NCBI RefSeq assembly: GCF_000483485.1
Contig: NZ_KI519609.1
Coordinates: 541,026 to 605,025 of the forward strand
Direction of reading: 5' to 3'
Length of the DNA stretch: 64,000 nt
Source of the DNA: Thiomicrorhabdus chilensis DSM 12352
Lineage (GTDB): Bacteria > Pseudomonadota > Gammaproteobacteria > Thiomicrospirales > Thiomicrospiraceae
Position 1 is the stretch's first letter. Each line of letters starts with the position of its first letter. Made by a program: the position numbers and the translations under genes. Below the pieces are notes generated by a model. The model ran no database searches and was not told the DNA's origin. It worked only from the letters and a program-made list of their open reading frames with translations. Positions 44,519-54,374 of this stretch are shown here, piece by piece.

Positions 44519-45318
44519 TGCCAGCGAAACCTCTTTTTATTTCCAAGCTGTGGCTAGCTCTGGCATTTGTAGCCGTTATGTTGATCTCTTTTGTCTATCA
44601 TCTTCCGGCAAGCTGGGCTTTGCAGCAATTGCCTGCGCAAGCCAAGCAGCAACTTGAACAAAAAATGTTTATCAGTGAAGTCCAAGGCAGTCTCTGGAAC
44701 GGGCAGTTGTCGCTTGGTCTGAATCAGGCGAAACAGAATGTCCCATTGGGCACTTTTAGTTGGCAACTCAATCCTTGGGCCTTGTTGGCGATGAACCTTA
44801 ATGCGGACATGCAGATGGTTCCCGTTGAGGGAGCCGGCGGGCTTGACTGGCAGCTGTCGACCGGTTTGCTCAATCAACAGAATGTTGAGTTGACCGATTT
44901 GAATGGAGAATTGGATCTGCGCAACTTGCAAGCGCTTTTGCCGGCGGGAATCCAAAACCTGGGTGAGTTGAAAGGCCAGTTGAGTTTCCAGCAAATTAAC
45001 CTGGCCTGGGACACTCAGTTACGCTGGGCCACTCAATTGTCGGGAGACGTGAAGGTGGCGCAACTGGACGTGATGGGCGCACAGATTCCGCACTTGAGTT
45101 TGACCCCTAGCTTGAAAGACAAACAGGTTCAGGTGGCCGCCCAGGGCGGTGATAAAGCATGGCAGCTTAAAGGTTCGAGCCTGTTGAATGCCAAGAGTTT
45201 TCAGCATAACTTCACAATCAAGGCAGATGGGGCCAACAATATGCCGCCTTGGGTTGACTTGGTAATGCGCAAAAAGACGCCAACCTTGGCGACGTTCAAT
45301 CAAAAAGGACGCTGGTAA
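44518..45318 (+). CDS. gspN: Type II secretion protein GspN
   Basis: 266 residues, N-terminal helix (about 8-28) and a beta-rich periplasmic domain (AQLDVMGAQIPHLSLTPSL). GspN is an accessory found in a subset of T2SS operons. Its start overlaps the gspM stop; the protease gene begins one base after its stop. Confidence 0.85.
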   Translation: MPAKPLFISKLWLALAFVAVMLISFVYHLPASWALQQLPAQAKQQLEQKMFISEVQGSLWNGQLSLGLNQAKQNVPLGTFSWQLNPWALLAMNLNADMQMVPVEGAGGLDWQLSTGLLNQQNVELTDLNGELDLRNLQALLPAGIQNLGELKGQLSFQQINLAWDTQLRWATQLSGDVKVAQLDVMGAQIPHLSLTPSLKDKQVQVAAQGGDKAWQLKGSSLLNAKSFQHNFTIKADGANNMPPWVDLVMRKKTPTLATFNQKGRW

Positions 45319-45319
45319 G

Positions 45320-47485
45320 ATGAAGAGTAGAGTCGGTTTTGTCGTTTTCTTGTTTCTGACAGGCCTGCTCAGCAGTTGCGGCGGCGGAGGTGGAAGCGAT
45401 CCGGTCAGCAATCCGGTGACTGCGATTGCCCAAGATGATATTTTCAATACCGAGCAAGGCGTTGCCCTCAGCGGGGATGTGAGCTCAAATGATGAAACCA
45501 ATGGTGACGTGACCTTTACTTGGGAACTGGTAACGCCACCCGCTCATGGTGACTTGTCTTTTGCAGTTGATGGAAGCTTTGATTATGTTCCCGATGCTTC
45601 TTTCTTTGGACAAGATGTTTTCTATTACCGAATCCTGGATTCAAACGATAGTCCTTTGACTTCCGCTAAAGTCAGCATCAACGTACTGCCGTCAGAGTTG
45701 ATTCAAGATACCTTTATGCTGCATCAGTGGTATCTGTACAACTACGGACAGGCTGCACTTACGGTCAGTGAAGAGGGTGGCCAAGTGAATAGCGAAGGGA
45801 CTTATGCCGATATACGTGTGTTTGACGGCACAAACTCAGTTGATGCTTACGCACAAGGATTTACTGGTAATGGGGTGCAGCTTGCCATTATTGACAATGG
45901 GGTGGACATCGGACATGAAGACTTGGCTTCCAATGTGTTGCCCAATGCTTCTTATAATTTTTTCTCGGACATCAATGGCAAGACGCTACTGGATCCCACA
46001 CCGCCAAGCAGTGTCAGCAATCCCGACGGATATCATGGTGTGGCGGTCGCCGGTTTGGCGGCGGCGAGAGGCGGCAATGAGTTGGGCATTTGGGGAACCG
46101 CACCCAGCGCAGAACTGGCGGGTTACAACTTGCTCTATTCCGGTTTTGACCTGGGCATGGAATTGGCGGCATTGGGTGAAGCCGATGCGTTGACCAATCA
46201 CCCACAATTGTCCAGTGCCGACAGCGATATCTTTAATATGAGTTATGGGCGCAACCCCTACCAGGGAACCAATGAAAATGATTACTATACCTCGGAAATT
46301 CTTGCAGGGTTGGAGGCTGGGACGGATAGCCTGAGAGAAGGCAAAGGTGCACTTTACCTGAAAGCAGGCGGTAATGAATACCGAGGCGGCGCGGCTTTTA
46401 GTGACGAGTGCCAACAGGCCATTAATTATGGGGTGACCTGCTACAACGTTAATATGGAAGATGAAAACGTCACGCCCTATCTGATGGTGATCGGCGGGTT
46501 CAACGCCGATGACAAACGTGCAAGCTATTCCAATACCGGGTCCGCCTTATGGATGGTGGGGCCGGCTGGGGAATATGGGGTCAATGATCCGGCCTTAATC
46601 ACCACCGACATGAGTGGTTGTACCTACGGTTACAGCCAGAACCAATCCAGCGCCGGGATTTTCGCTTATTTGCCATTCAATTCGGATTTTAATACCGGTG
46701 CGATTGGAACCGAAAACGAGAGCTGCCATTATTTCTCGGCCTTCAACGGCACTTCCTCCTCCACGCCGTTGATGAGCGGCATTGTCGCTTTGTTATTGGA
46801 GGCCAACCCCAATCTGAGCTGGCGCGACGTCAAGCATATTCTGGCCACGACCGCACGTCAGCTTGATCCGGATTTGGCGAATAATAGCGCTTCAATCGGT
46901 GGCCAATCGGTTCTATTGGAGTCCGGCTGGGTTGCCAATCAGGCCGGTTATGCTTTTAGTAACGCCTATGGATTCGGCGCGCCCGATACCATTGCCGCGA
47001 TTGATATGGCGCTGGATTGGAAAACCAACGGCACGACATTGGATAGCTTGCAGGTGAGTGCGCCTGTATCGGGCAATGTGCCTATTCCGGATGCGATTCC
47101 CGATGCCAATTCGACAGGCCTTTCTGCTACGGTGAATGTGGCGGCGGATTTGATCACAGAGAGTGTTGAACTGGTGGTGAGCATCGAAGGTTTGAACGAT
47201 GCCGTTGATGACGGGGTGGACAATAAAATCGATATGAGCGATTACCAGATTGTATTACGCTCGCCAGCCGGCACCGAAAGCGTCTTGCTGACTCCTTTCA
47301 ATGCCTACCAGTCCGGTTATGATATGGTGGAGTTGAATCTGATCAGTCACGCTTTCTATGGCGAAGCCAGTCAGGGCAACTGGACTTTGATTGTGCGCGA
47401 TCTGGATGGATCGACCGATAACCAGATCAATCATGCCGGCGAAGGCAAATTGACCGGCTGGTCTTTGAAGTTTTATGGCCATTGA
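45320..47485 (+). CDS. Secreted subtilisin/kexin-like serine protease (lipobox, P-domain), likely T2SS cargo
   Basis: 721 residues. Lipoprotein-type signal with LLSSC (Cys20) and a Gly linker; a cadherin-like domain (about 35-122, AQDDIFNTEQGVALSGDVSSND); then a peptidase S8 domain (about 130-560) with the triad Asp192 (IIDNGVD), His239 (GYHGVAVAG) and Ser479 (NGTSSSTP). A C-terminal proprotein-convertase P-domain (about 585-721) follows, ending GKLTGWSLKFYG. There is no inhibitor-I9 propeptide in front of the catalytic domain. The gene starts one base after gspN and so belongs to the T2SS operon. Confidence 0.9.
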   Translation: MKSRVGFVVFLFLTGLLSSCGGGGGSDPVSNPVTAIAQDDIFNTEQGVALSGDVSSNDETNGDVTFTWELVTPPAHGDLSFAVDGSFDYVPDASFFGQDVFYYRILDSNDSPLTSAKVSINVLPSELIQDTFMLHQWYLYNYGQAALTVSEEGGQVNSEGTYADIRVFDGTNSVDAYAQGFTGNGVQLAIIDNGVDIGHEDLASNVLPNASYNFFSDINGKTLLDPTPPSSVSNPDGYHGVAVAGLAAARGGNELGIWGTAPSAELAGYNLLYSGFDLGMELAALGEADALTNHPQLSSADSDIFNMSYGRNPYQGTNENDYYTSEILAGLEAGTDSLREGKGALYLKAGGNEYRGGAAFSDECQQAINYGVTCYNVNMEDENVTPYLMVIGGFNADDKRASYSNTGSALWMVGPAGEYGVNDPALITTDMSGCTYGYSQNQSSAGIFAYLPFNSDFNTGAIGTENESCHYFSAFNGTSSSTPLMSGIVALLLEANPNLSWRDVKHILATTARQLDPDLANNSASIGGQSVLLESGWVANQAGYAFSNAYGFGAPDTIAAIDMALDWKTNGTTLDSLQVSAPVSGNVPIPDAIPDANSTGLSATVNVAADLITESVELVVSIEGLNDAVDDGVDNKIDMSDYQIVLRSPAGTESVLLTPFNAYQSGYDMVELNLISHAFYGEASQGNWTLIVRDLDGSTDNQINHAGEGKLTGWSLKFYGH

Positions 47486-47497
47486 TCCCTAACCCTA

Positions 47498-48082
47498 ATG
47501 AATAAAATGAGTGTAAAAATGAAAAAAATAATTTGGGCAGGCCTGGTACTGGGTATTTCTTTCATCACGTCACAGCAAGCGGCGGCGTTTACCGGACCTT
47601 GCCAATTGGTGGCCAAAATGGCAGGACCGGCTTATGAGACCAAAGCATTGCGTGTCGCGAGTTTTACCGCAGAATCGGCTATGCCGCAGGCATTTGAACT
47701 CTCGTTTTTGGAGCAGAACGGAGGTTGGTTCATTTACCAGACGCAACAGAGCTGGTTTGATAAAGAGAGCTGTGCCCCTTTGGTGAAGTGGCATGAAAAC
47801 AAAGCCATCGAATTTGCTCCGGTGCTGTTCAATACCTCCACCGGGCGCAATGCGGTTGTCACCCCGAGCTTTCTCATCAAAACCTACAATAAAGACGACA
47901 TCGACAAGATGGCCGGACGCTATGGGTTTAAGTTATTGACCCATTTGCCCAGAGGCAGTTCGGCGATTTTTGATGTGACGGGGGTAACATCTTACGACCG
48001 CATGCTTGAAGAGTTGGATCGCGACAAAGACGTTCAGGTGGCGGCACCGGTATTATCGGAGCCACGTTACCGTTTGCGTTGA
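47498..48082 (+). CDS. Probable separate protease propeptide/chaperone (ORF2-like)
   Basis: 194 residues with signal peptide (about 8-31, ending AAAF). The C-terminal half reads like the propeptide domain of secreted subtilases: KTYNKDDIDKMAGRYGF, then KLLTHLPRGSSAIFDV and LEELDRDKDVQVAAPVLSEP, matching the pattern '(A/G)xxYGxxxxxxLP...VFxVxxxxxxxxxxxLxxxxxVxxAxP'. The upstream protease lacks such a domain. In Aeromonas sobria the P-domain protease ASP needs a chaperone encoded directly downstream (ORF2). The gene is 12 bases after the protease stop. Function by analogy. Confidence 0.65.
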   Translation: MNKMSVKMKKIIWAGLVLGISFITSQQAAAFTGPCQLVAKMAGPAYETKALRVASFTAESAMPQAFELSFLEQNGGWFIYQTQQSWFDKESCAPLVKWHENKAIEFAPVLFNTSTGRNAVVTPSFLIKTYNKDDIDKMAGRYGFKLLTHLPRGSSAIFDVTGVTSYDRMLEELDRDKDVQVAAPVLSEPRYRLR

Positions 48083-48166
48083 TGTGAATTGAATCTAAGC
48101 AGGCCTGCTCAGATTATTATCGGTTTGTTTATCGGTGCTAGGGCAACTCTGATTCAATCAGGGGGT

Positions 48167-48199
48167 TCTAGCCCAAATTCATGAAATATTCGGGCTAGA
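48167..48199. other. Inverted repeat between convergent genes
   Basis: TCTAGCCC and GGGCTAGA pair across a 17-base loop and overlap the stop of the thioredoxin-fold gene. It may end transcription from either side, but there is no clear T-run. Confidence 0.35.
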
Positions 48200-48716
48200 G
48201 GCCGTCGCTTTCTTCCACCAGCTTGTAGATGTCCAAACGTTTCGGATTGCCCAGTTTTTCCAACGCCTGGTTGATGCGTTTTTCCAGATTGGCCGGATAG
48301 TGTTCTTCCAGCGTCAGGCCGATAATCGGTTCAGCGATCTGTTCGCCCCGGCTGTTGAAAAACAGCGTGGTGGGGGCGACCTTAACGCCCAGTTGCGGGC
48401 CGTAGGTTTTCATTTCGATGTCGTTGCCGGCAAAGTCCTTCATCATCCAGTGAGACTTGTCCAACAGCATCTGCTGAAATTGGGCGTATTCCTCAATCGG
48501 GGTGGTTTCCAATAAAGGCGTCAGAATGTTCTCTTCGAGTTTCTTACAGTAATTGCACCAGGTGGCGGTGACGAAAATCACCACCGGAACTCGATGCTTT
48601 TCTGCAACCTTTCCGGTCTTTTGCAGGTCAACGGCCAGCGGCAGAATCTCACCCGCTTGGCTCGGTAAAGGCATGAGCAGGCTGATAGAAAACAGTAAGG
48701 TAAAAATCGATTTCAT
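48195..48716 (-). CDS. Periplasmic thioredoxin-fold protein
   Basis: 173 residues with signal peptide (about 1-21, PSQA-G). Thioredoxin fold with active site WCNYC (about 53-57) and the cis-proline region VAPTTLFF. The family includes SoxW/DsbD-gamma-like reductases. The CxxC spacing is redox-competent. It is convergent with the T2SS operon and followed upstream by a lipoprotein gene on the same strand. Partner unknown. Confidence 0.82.
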   Translation of the reverse strand: MKSIFTLLFSISLLMPLPSQAGEILPLAVDLQKTGKVAEKHRVPVVIFVTATWCNYCKKLEENILTPLLETTPIEEYAQFQQMLLDKSHWMMKDFAGNDIEMKTYGPQLGVKVAPTTLFFNSRGEQIAEPIIGLTLEEHYPANLEKRINQALEKLGNPKRLDIYKLVEESDGL

Positions 48717-48748
48717 TGGGTTCTCCAGTTGTCCACAGTCTGTTAAAT

Positions 48749-49399
48749 CTATCGGTAACGACGACTGTGGCAGTTTGAGTTTTGTTCTTGAACAAAAATC
48801 TTCAGGTTGTTTAAGGCTTCATAACTTGAAAAGGCAAAGCTTTTGCGGCTGCTGGAACCGCAGGCCCAGTGACCATCTCGTAATACGGCGATGTAATCAC
48901 GATTATAGTCACTGGGACGTGTCATATAAAGATAAAGACCGGTGCCTTCGACATTATATTTCAGATAGGCGCGTTCTGTATTGGAACGTCGTTTGGCATC
49001 GCGCATCACCAGTTCGATCTGTTTGGTTTCGCCTCGCGCAAGCAGGGTCGAAAAGGGTTGAATCGAGTAGCTTTTTTTATGACTCCGATATTCGCCGCCC
49101 AACAAATTGACCATGATGACGTTGCCGCCAACCGGATCGCTGTAAAGTTTGTTCAAGCGTTCTTCTTGCTTAAGCTTTAGGGCCATCTCAAGCTCTTGCT
49201 GTTTGGCGTTGGCTTTGATCTGCTCGAGTCGCTGGGTCTCGCGGAACTCCTGGTGTTTAACCAAGAGCACTTGGCGTTCTTGCGGGGAGAGCTTTTGCCA
49301 TTGCTCTTCATTCATGTCGAGCGGATAGGGGCTGCTTGCGCATGAAACCAGCAGGGTTGTGAACAGGCCTGCTGATATTGCTGTGAACAATCTTTTCAT
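48749..49399 (-). CDS. Lipoprotein of unknown function
   Basis: 216 residues, lipobox LLVSC (Cys20). A helical, charged segment rich in Glu/Gln/Lys (about 30-90, EEQWQKLSPQERQVLLVKHQ) is followed by a beta-rich C-terminal domain (YLKYNVEGTGLYLYM). I do not recognise the family. GGAG precedes the ATG. It lies 32 bases before the thioredoxin-fold gene on the same strand. Confidence 0.75.
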   Translation of the reverse strand: MKRLFTAISAGLFTTLLVSCASSPYPLDMNEEQWQKLSPQERQVLLVKHQEFRETQRLEQIKANAKQQELEMALKLKQEERLNKLYSDPVGGNVIMVNLLGGEYRSHKKSYSIQPFSTLLARGETKQIELVMRDAKRRSNTERAYLKYNVEGTGLYLYMTRPSDYNRDYIAVLRDGHWACGSSSRKSFAFSSYEALNNLKIFVQEQNSNCHSRRYR

Positions 49400-49483
49400 G
49401 GCCTCTCCTTAGCCTAATAGATATATAGCGTCATAGCTTGAGTTTTGGATGTGTGGACACCTTGTTCGAGTCTCTCAGAGTCA

Positions 49484-51097
49484 TTATTTTCGGATAATAA
49501 AATAACTACCGAGAGCCAACAGCCCTAACTGCATCCAGCTGTCATACAAAATCTCAACCGGTAAAAACAACCCCAGCAGTATCAGGCCCAAACCGATGGC
49601 ACGCTGACGCTGCTGACGGTTTTGGGTGCGGATTTCAGTCTGCAGTGAAATCATCTGTTGAGATTGCACATTGAGGTCGTTATGCGCCAGCTTATTGAGT
49701 GTGCTGTGCAACAATCCCGGCATCTGCGGGGCCTGTTCAATCCAAAATGGCAGGTTGGCCTTGATGTTCTTAATCAGGCTCTGCGGGCCGACCCGTTCCT
49801 GCATCCACTCTTCCAGGAACGGTTTAGCAGTATCCCACAAATCCAGTTCGTCATCCAGCTGACGCCCCAAACCTTCAATGTTTAGTAAGGTTTTCTGCAA
49901 CAACACCAATTGTGGCTGCACTTCCATGCCGAAACGACGCGCAGTCTGGAAAAGTCGCATCAGAAAGAGCCCGAATGAGATCTCTTTGAGCGGGCGATCC
50001 CAAATCGGTTCGCACACCGCACGGATGGCCGATTCCAGTTCATTGACGCGGGTATCGGAGGGCACCCATTCCGATTCGATGTGCAGTTCCGATACCTTGA
50101 GGTAGTCGCGGTTGAAAAACGCCAGGAAGTTTTCCGCCAGGTAGCGCTGGTCTTCCGGAGTCAGGGTGCCCATGATGCCGAAATCGATCGCCGCATAGCG
50201 GCCGTCCGGCAGCACGAAGATGTTGCCCGGGTGCATGTCGGCGTGAAAGAAGTTGTGTTTGAACACCTGGGTAAAGAAAATGGTCACGCCTTTGGCGGAC
50301 AGGTCAGTCAGGTCGATGCCCTGTTCAATCAGTTTTTCGGTTTCACTGATGCGTGTGCCGTAGATGCGTTCCATGGTCATGACATTGTCGTTGGTGTGCG
50401 ACCAGTAGATTTCCGGCACATAAAGCAGGTCGGAATCCTCGAAATTACGGCGTAGCTGAGTGGCATTGGCGGCCTCGCGCATCATGTCGAGTTCGTCCAA
50501 GATGGTTTTCTCGAATTCCGACACCACTTCCACAGGATGCAGACGGCGCGCTTCTTTTACCGCTTTTTCCAGCAGGCCTGCCAGGCTGAACATGATGCCC
50601 ACATCCTGTTCGATGACCGGCTTGATATTGGGGCGCACCACCTTGACCACCACATCGGTACCGTTATGCAGGGTGGCGGCATGCACCTGAGCGATGGACG
50701 CGGAAGCCATCGGTACCGGATCGAAACTGGCAAACGCCTCTTCCACCGGCTGTTTGAGCGCCAGCTCGATAATCTGTTTAGAGTGTGCTTCGTCAAACGG
50801 TGGACAGTCGTCTTGCAGTTTGGTCAACTCCACGGAAATATCCTGCGGCAACAGATCCTTACGAGTGGACAAGGCCTGCCCGAGTTTAATGAAAATTGGC
50901 CCCAATTCCTCTAGCGCGAAACGGATGCGTTCGCCACGACTGGCCGAAGACTTGCGGCTCCAGTTCCACGGCAGCAGTTGGTTCAGTAAAATCAGCCAGG
51001 CGTATTTCGTGTTGGCGAGCACCATGCGGTCAATCTGATAGTGACTGAGCACGCGGTTGATTTTGATCATTCGAAAAAGTTGTTTCAGTAATTTCAT
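49484..51097 (-). CDS. ubiB: Ubiquinone biosynthesis ADCK/ABC1-family protein UbiB
   Basis: 537 residues: the UbiB kinase-like domain with KxGQ-type motif (FIKLGQALSTRKDLLP near 70-85), Ala-rich loop SASIAQVHAA, catalytic region HADMHPGNIFV and DFG-equivalent IDFGIMG, then two C-terminal membrane helices. It supports ubiquinone assembly at the membrane. 12 bases after ubiJ. A standard member. Confidence 0.93.
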   Translation of the reverse strand: MKLLKQLFRMIKINRVLSHYQIDRMVLANTKYAWLILLNQLLPWNWSRKSSASRGERIRFALEELGPIFIKLGQALSTRKDLLPQDISVELTKLQDDCPPFDEAHSKQIIELALKQPVEEAFASFDPVPMASASIAQVHAATLHNGTDVVVKVVRPNIKPVIEQDVGIMFSLAGLLEKAVKEARRLHPVEVVSEFEKTILDELDMMREAANATQLRRNFEDSDLLYVPEIYWSHTNDNVMTMERIYGTRISETEKLIEQGIDLTDLSAKGVTIFFTQVFKHNFFHADMHPGNIFVLPDGRYAAIDFGIMGTLTPEDQRYLAENFLAFFNRDYLKVSELHIESEWVPSDTRVNELESAIRAVCEPIWDRPLKEISFGLFLMRLFQTARRFGMEVQPQLVLLQKTLLNIEGLGRQLDDELDLWDTAKPFLEEWMQERVGPQSLIKNIKANLPFWIEQAPQMPGLLHSTLNKLAHNDLNVQSQQMISLQTEIRTQNRQQRQRAIGLGLILLGLFLPVEILYDSWMQLGLLALGSYFIIRK

Positions 51098-51109
51098 TGA
51101 GGTTGGCTT

Positions 51110-51715
51110 CTATTTTGAAGGTGAGGCGGGCTGCTGTGAGAGTTGTTGGCTTAAGGCATCGATGCGATTTTCCAGTGCCTCCACGTCTTTTTGGGTTTGA
51201 AGCACCTGCTTGCCGAAGCGTTGAACCTGCGAGTGGGTGGGCAGGGCATTGAGTTCAAATTGCAGGTACTCTTTCAAAGTATCGCCGATCTGCTGCTTGA
51301 CGGCGGTTTTGCTCTGCATCATAGAGCGCGCCGCGTGGCCGATTTTGAAGGCGATGAGGTCGCCGGTGTAATGCGAAAGATGTTCTTCCCAGTCGATTTC
51401 CACAGAACCCAAGGCGTTCACAAACGTTTCCGCCAAGGCTTCGTCCGTTTGATAGGTCGCGTGTTTGAGCAGGCCTGTCTGCGCAAACGCCAGTAGATCG
51501 GTCAAGGTGGTTTCGATTTTCGCGTCGGCTTCGCCTTGCAAGGTGTTTTGTACGCTGATGCCATAGTCGGTGAACAATATATACAAGGTGGTGTTCAAGT
51601 CATTCAGCTGCAGGGCGATGACCTTGTCGTTTAAAGGCTGGAAGACCTGCCCTTGCTGTTCGTCCAGACGCACCGCTTGATTGAGCGCGAATTCAAAGAC
51701 TTGGCTTAAGATCAT
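51110..51715 (-). CDS. ubiJ: Ubiquinone biosynthesis accessory factor UbiJ (SCP2 domain)
   Basis: About 201 residues: SCP2 lipid-binding domain (about 10-105) and a C-terminal coiled coil (QVLQTQKDVEALENRIDALSQQL). ATG 51715 overlaps the ubiE stop (TGATG); a GTG four codons upstream is possible. It scaffolds the soluble ubiquinone-synthesis complex. Confidence 0.88.
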   Translation of the reverse strand: MILSQVFEFALNQAVRLDEQQGQVFQPLNDKVIALQLNDLNTTLYILFTDYGISVQNTLQGEADAKIETTLTDLLAFAQTGLLKHATYQTDEALAETFVNALGSVEIDWEEHLSHYTGDLIAFKIGHAARSMMQSKTAVKQQIGDTLKEYLQFELNALPTHSQVQRFGKQVLQTQKDVEALENRIDALSQQLSQQPASPSK

Positions 51716-52467
51716 CAGTATTTCCACCCGCGATGCAAGGCGACAATGCCTTCACTCATGTTCAGATAGTCGGCTTTATCGAAACCGGCGTCCAACATCA
51801 TCTGCTTTAAGGTCTCCTGATCCGGGTGCATGCGGATCGATTCCGCCAGGTACTGGTAACTGGCCTCGTCATCGGCGATCAGTTTGCCCATTTTCGGCAG
51901 GATGTTGAACGAGTAGAAGTCATAGGCTTTGGCCAGCAAGGGCTGGGTGACCTTGGAGAATTCCAGCACCATCAGCTGTCCGCCCGGCTTCAAGACCCGA
52001 TAGAGCTCCTCCAGCGCCTTGTCTTTGTTGGTGACGTTGCGCAAACCGAAAGCGATGGTCGCCAAGTCGAAGGTATTGTCCGGAAAGCCCAAGGCTTCGG
52101 CGTTGGTAATAGTGTAATCGACATTTCCAGCGATGCCTTGGTTGATGAGGCGGTCGCGCCCGACGCGCACCATGCTCTCGTTGATGTCTGCGAGCACCAC
52201 CCGACCGGTTTTGCCGACCCGTTTGGCAAATTCTTTGGTCAAGTCGCCGGTGCCGCCCGCCAGATCCAGTACCGCATTGCCTGGGCGGATGCCGCTGAGT
52301 TCGATGGTGTGGCGTTTCCACAGTCGGTGAATACCGAGTGACATGACGTCGTTCATCACATCGTAATTATCGGCTACCGAGTCGAACACGCCTTTGACTT
52401 TTTTGACCTTCTCCTCAAGAGGAACTTCGCTGAATCCAAAATCGATGGTTTTTTTGTGCTGACTCAT
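51715..52467 (-). CDS. ubiE: Ubiquinone/menaquinone biosynthesis C-methyltransferase UbiE
   Basis: 250 residues: class I SAM methyltransferase with [16 protein letters not shown] (SAM loop), and UbiE signatures [18 protein letters not shown] and [15 protein letters not shown]. First of ubiE-ubiJ-ubiB, all overlapping or near-overlapping. Confidence 0.95.
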   Translation of the reverse strand: MSQHKKTIDFGFSEVPLEEKVKKVKGVFDSVADNYDVMNDVMSLGIHRLWKRHTIELSGIRPGNAVLDLAGGTGDLTKEFAKRVGKTGRVVLADINESMVRVGRDRLINQGIAGNVDYTITNAEALGFPDNTFDLATIAFGLRNVTNKDKALEELYRVLKPGGQLMVLEFSKVTQPLLAKAYDFYSFNILPKMGKLIADDEASYQYLAESIRMHPDQETLKQMMLDAGFDKADYLNMSEGIVALHRGWKY

Positions 52468-52506
52468 AATGGCTGCCTATGTGGAAATGAGAGAGGGGTT
52501 ATCAGG

Positions 52507-52887
52507 TTATCGGTTCTGCGCTTTGAGGCGCTGTAAATCTTCGTGGTCGTGACCGGCGCGCATCAGTCTGCGCAAATAGTCTGTCCAGTAATCCGTTTGG
52601 TGTTTGCCCAGGTCGTAGAGACGCTCCCAAGTGTAGAGGCCGGTGTCGTGACCGTCGTCGAAATGCAGTTTGACCGCATAGTTGCCCACCGGTGTGATGT
52701 TTTCGATGTTGACGTTCTGCTTATCCACTTGCAAGACTTCCTGTCCGGGCGCGTGCCCGGTTACCTCGGCCGACTGCGAGTATACCCGCAGATATTCACA
52801 GGGCAATTCAAAGGTCTCGCCATTGTCGAATGTCACTTCAAGCTTTCTGGAAACTTGATGTAATTTGATGTCGGTCGGGTGCGGCAT
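52507..52887 (-). CDS. DUF971 protein (gamma-butyrobetaine hydroxylase-like N-terminal domain)
   Basis: 126 residues, single DUF971/GBBH-like zinc-free beta domain: LPCEYLRVYSQSAEV and VKLHFDDGHDTGLYTWERLYDLG. In gammaproteobacteria this small protein is commonly encoded next to hslVU and ubiE, as here. Role unknown. Confidence 0.88.
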   Translation of the reverse strand: MPHPTDIKLHQVSRKLEVTFDNGETFELPCEYLRVYSQSAEVTGHAPGQEVLQVDKQNVNIENITPVGNYAVKLHFDDGHDTGLYTWERLYDLGKHQTDYWTDYLRRLMRAGHDHEDLQRLKAQNR

Positions 52888-52915
52888 GTTTTATCCTATG
52901 GAGGTATAGATGACA

Positions 52916-54235
52916 TTACAGAATGTACTGCGACAAATCCTGATCCTGAGCCAGTTCGCCAAGGCGTTCCTCAACGAACTCCGGGGTAATCTCGATTTTG
53001 CTGCCGGGTTTTTCCGGCGCATCAAAAGAGATTTCTTCCAGTAGACGTTCCAGTACCGTGTGCAGGCGACGTGCGCCGATGTTTTCGGTGGTTTCGTTGA
53101 CCTGAAAGGCGATCTCGGCCAATCGCTGAATGCCGCCATTGGTGAAACTCAAATCGACCCCTTCGGTTTTCATCAGGGCAATCGCCTGGGTGGTCAAGGC
53201 CGCTTTGGGTTCGGTGAGGATGCGCACGAAATCTTCGACCTTTAGCGATTGCAGCTCCACACGAATCGGTAGACGCCCTTGCAGTTCAGGAATCAGGTCA
53301 GACGGTTTGGAGAGGTGGAAAGCCCCGGAGGCGATAAACAGAATGTGATCGGTTTTGATCATGCCGTATTTGGTGGACACGGTAGAACCTTCAATCAACG
53401 GCAACAAATCGCGCTGAACCCCTTCGCGGGAAACGTCACCGCCACTGGCTTCCTGGCGTTTAGCGACCTTGTCGATTTCATCGATAAACACAATGCCGTC
53501 CTGTTCCACAGCGTTGACCGCTTGGGTTTTGATGTCCTCCTCATTCACCAGGCGTTGCGCTTCTTCGTCTGTCAGGGCTTTCAGGGCGTTTTTGATCGGC
53601 ATCTTACGCTTCTCTTTTTTACCCTGGTTCATGCCTTCGAACATGCTTTGCAGTTGTTGAGTCATGTCTTCCAAACCGGGCGCTCCCATGATTTCCACTT
53701 GAGGTTGGACTGCGCTGACATTGACTTCGATTTCCTTGTCGTCCAGCGAACCTTCACGCAGGCGTTTGCGGAACTTCTGACGGGTTTCCGCCATATTGTC
53801 ATAACTCTCCTCCTCACGTCCGCGGGCGGGCGGTAACAGAATGTCGAGAATGCGTTCTTCGGCGGCGTCCTCGGCTTGACGCTGAACTTTTTGCATGGCC
53901 TGTTCGCGTGTCATCTTGATGGCGTTTTCCATCAAATCGCGAATGATCGAATCCACATCACGTCCCACATAGCCCACCTCGGTGAACTTGGTGGCTTCAA
54001 TCTTGAGAAAAGGCGCGTTGGCCAATTTTGCGAGACGACGTGCAATCTCGGTTTTTCCGACCCCGGTCGGACCAATCATCAGAATATTTTTGGGGGTGAC
54101 TTCCTGACGCAGTTCTTCAGAAAGCTGCGATCGACGCCAGCGGTTGCGTAAAGCAATGGCGACGGCGCGCTTGGCTTCACTCTGTCCAACAATGTGAGTG
54201 TCTAAACTGTGAACAATCTCTTTTGGGGTCATCAT
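52916..54235 (-). CDS. hslU: ATP-dependent unfoldase HslU (ClpY)
   Basis: 439 residues: Walker [10 protein letters not shown] (about 53-61), I-domain (about 105-240), Walker B FIDEIDK and C-terminal tip ending LSQYIL that docks on HslV. It unfolds substrates for the HslV peptidase. Unusually, hslV is not adjacent: it lies 3.6 kb away on the other strand (57808-58350). Divergent from dapF across 139 bases. Confidence 0.96.
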   Translation of the reverse strand: MMTPKEIVHSLDTHIVGQSEAKRAVAIALRNRWRRSQLSEELRQEVTPKNILMIGPTGVGKTEIARRLAKLANAPFLKIEATKFTEVGYVGRDVDSIIRDLMENAIKMTREQAMQKVQRQAEDAAEERILDILLPPARGREEESYDNMAETRQKFRKRLREGSLDDKEIEVNVSAVQPQVEIMGAPGLEDMTQQLQSMFEGMNQGKKEKRKMPIKNALKALTDEEAQRLVNEEDIKTQAVNAVEQDGIVFIDEIDKVAKRQEASGGDVSREGVQRDLLPLIEGSTVSTKYGMIKTDHILFIASGAFHLSKPSDLIPELQGRLPIRVELQSLKVEDFVRILTEPKAALTTQAIALMKTEGVDLSFTNGGIQRLAEIAFQVNETTENIGARRLHTVLERLLEEISFDAPEKPGSKIEITPEFVEERLGELAQDQDLSQYIL

Positions 54236-54374
54236 CTGTCAAATCTGTCCTTAATCGAATAATGGGAAACATTATAAAGGAAATTCCAAGGGTTTGCGTA
54301 TTCCCTGTGCGCGTGATAGATTTGAGTTTTAATCACTTTAGCATAGTGACGTAGATTAAGGACGAAGACACGGA

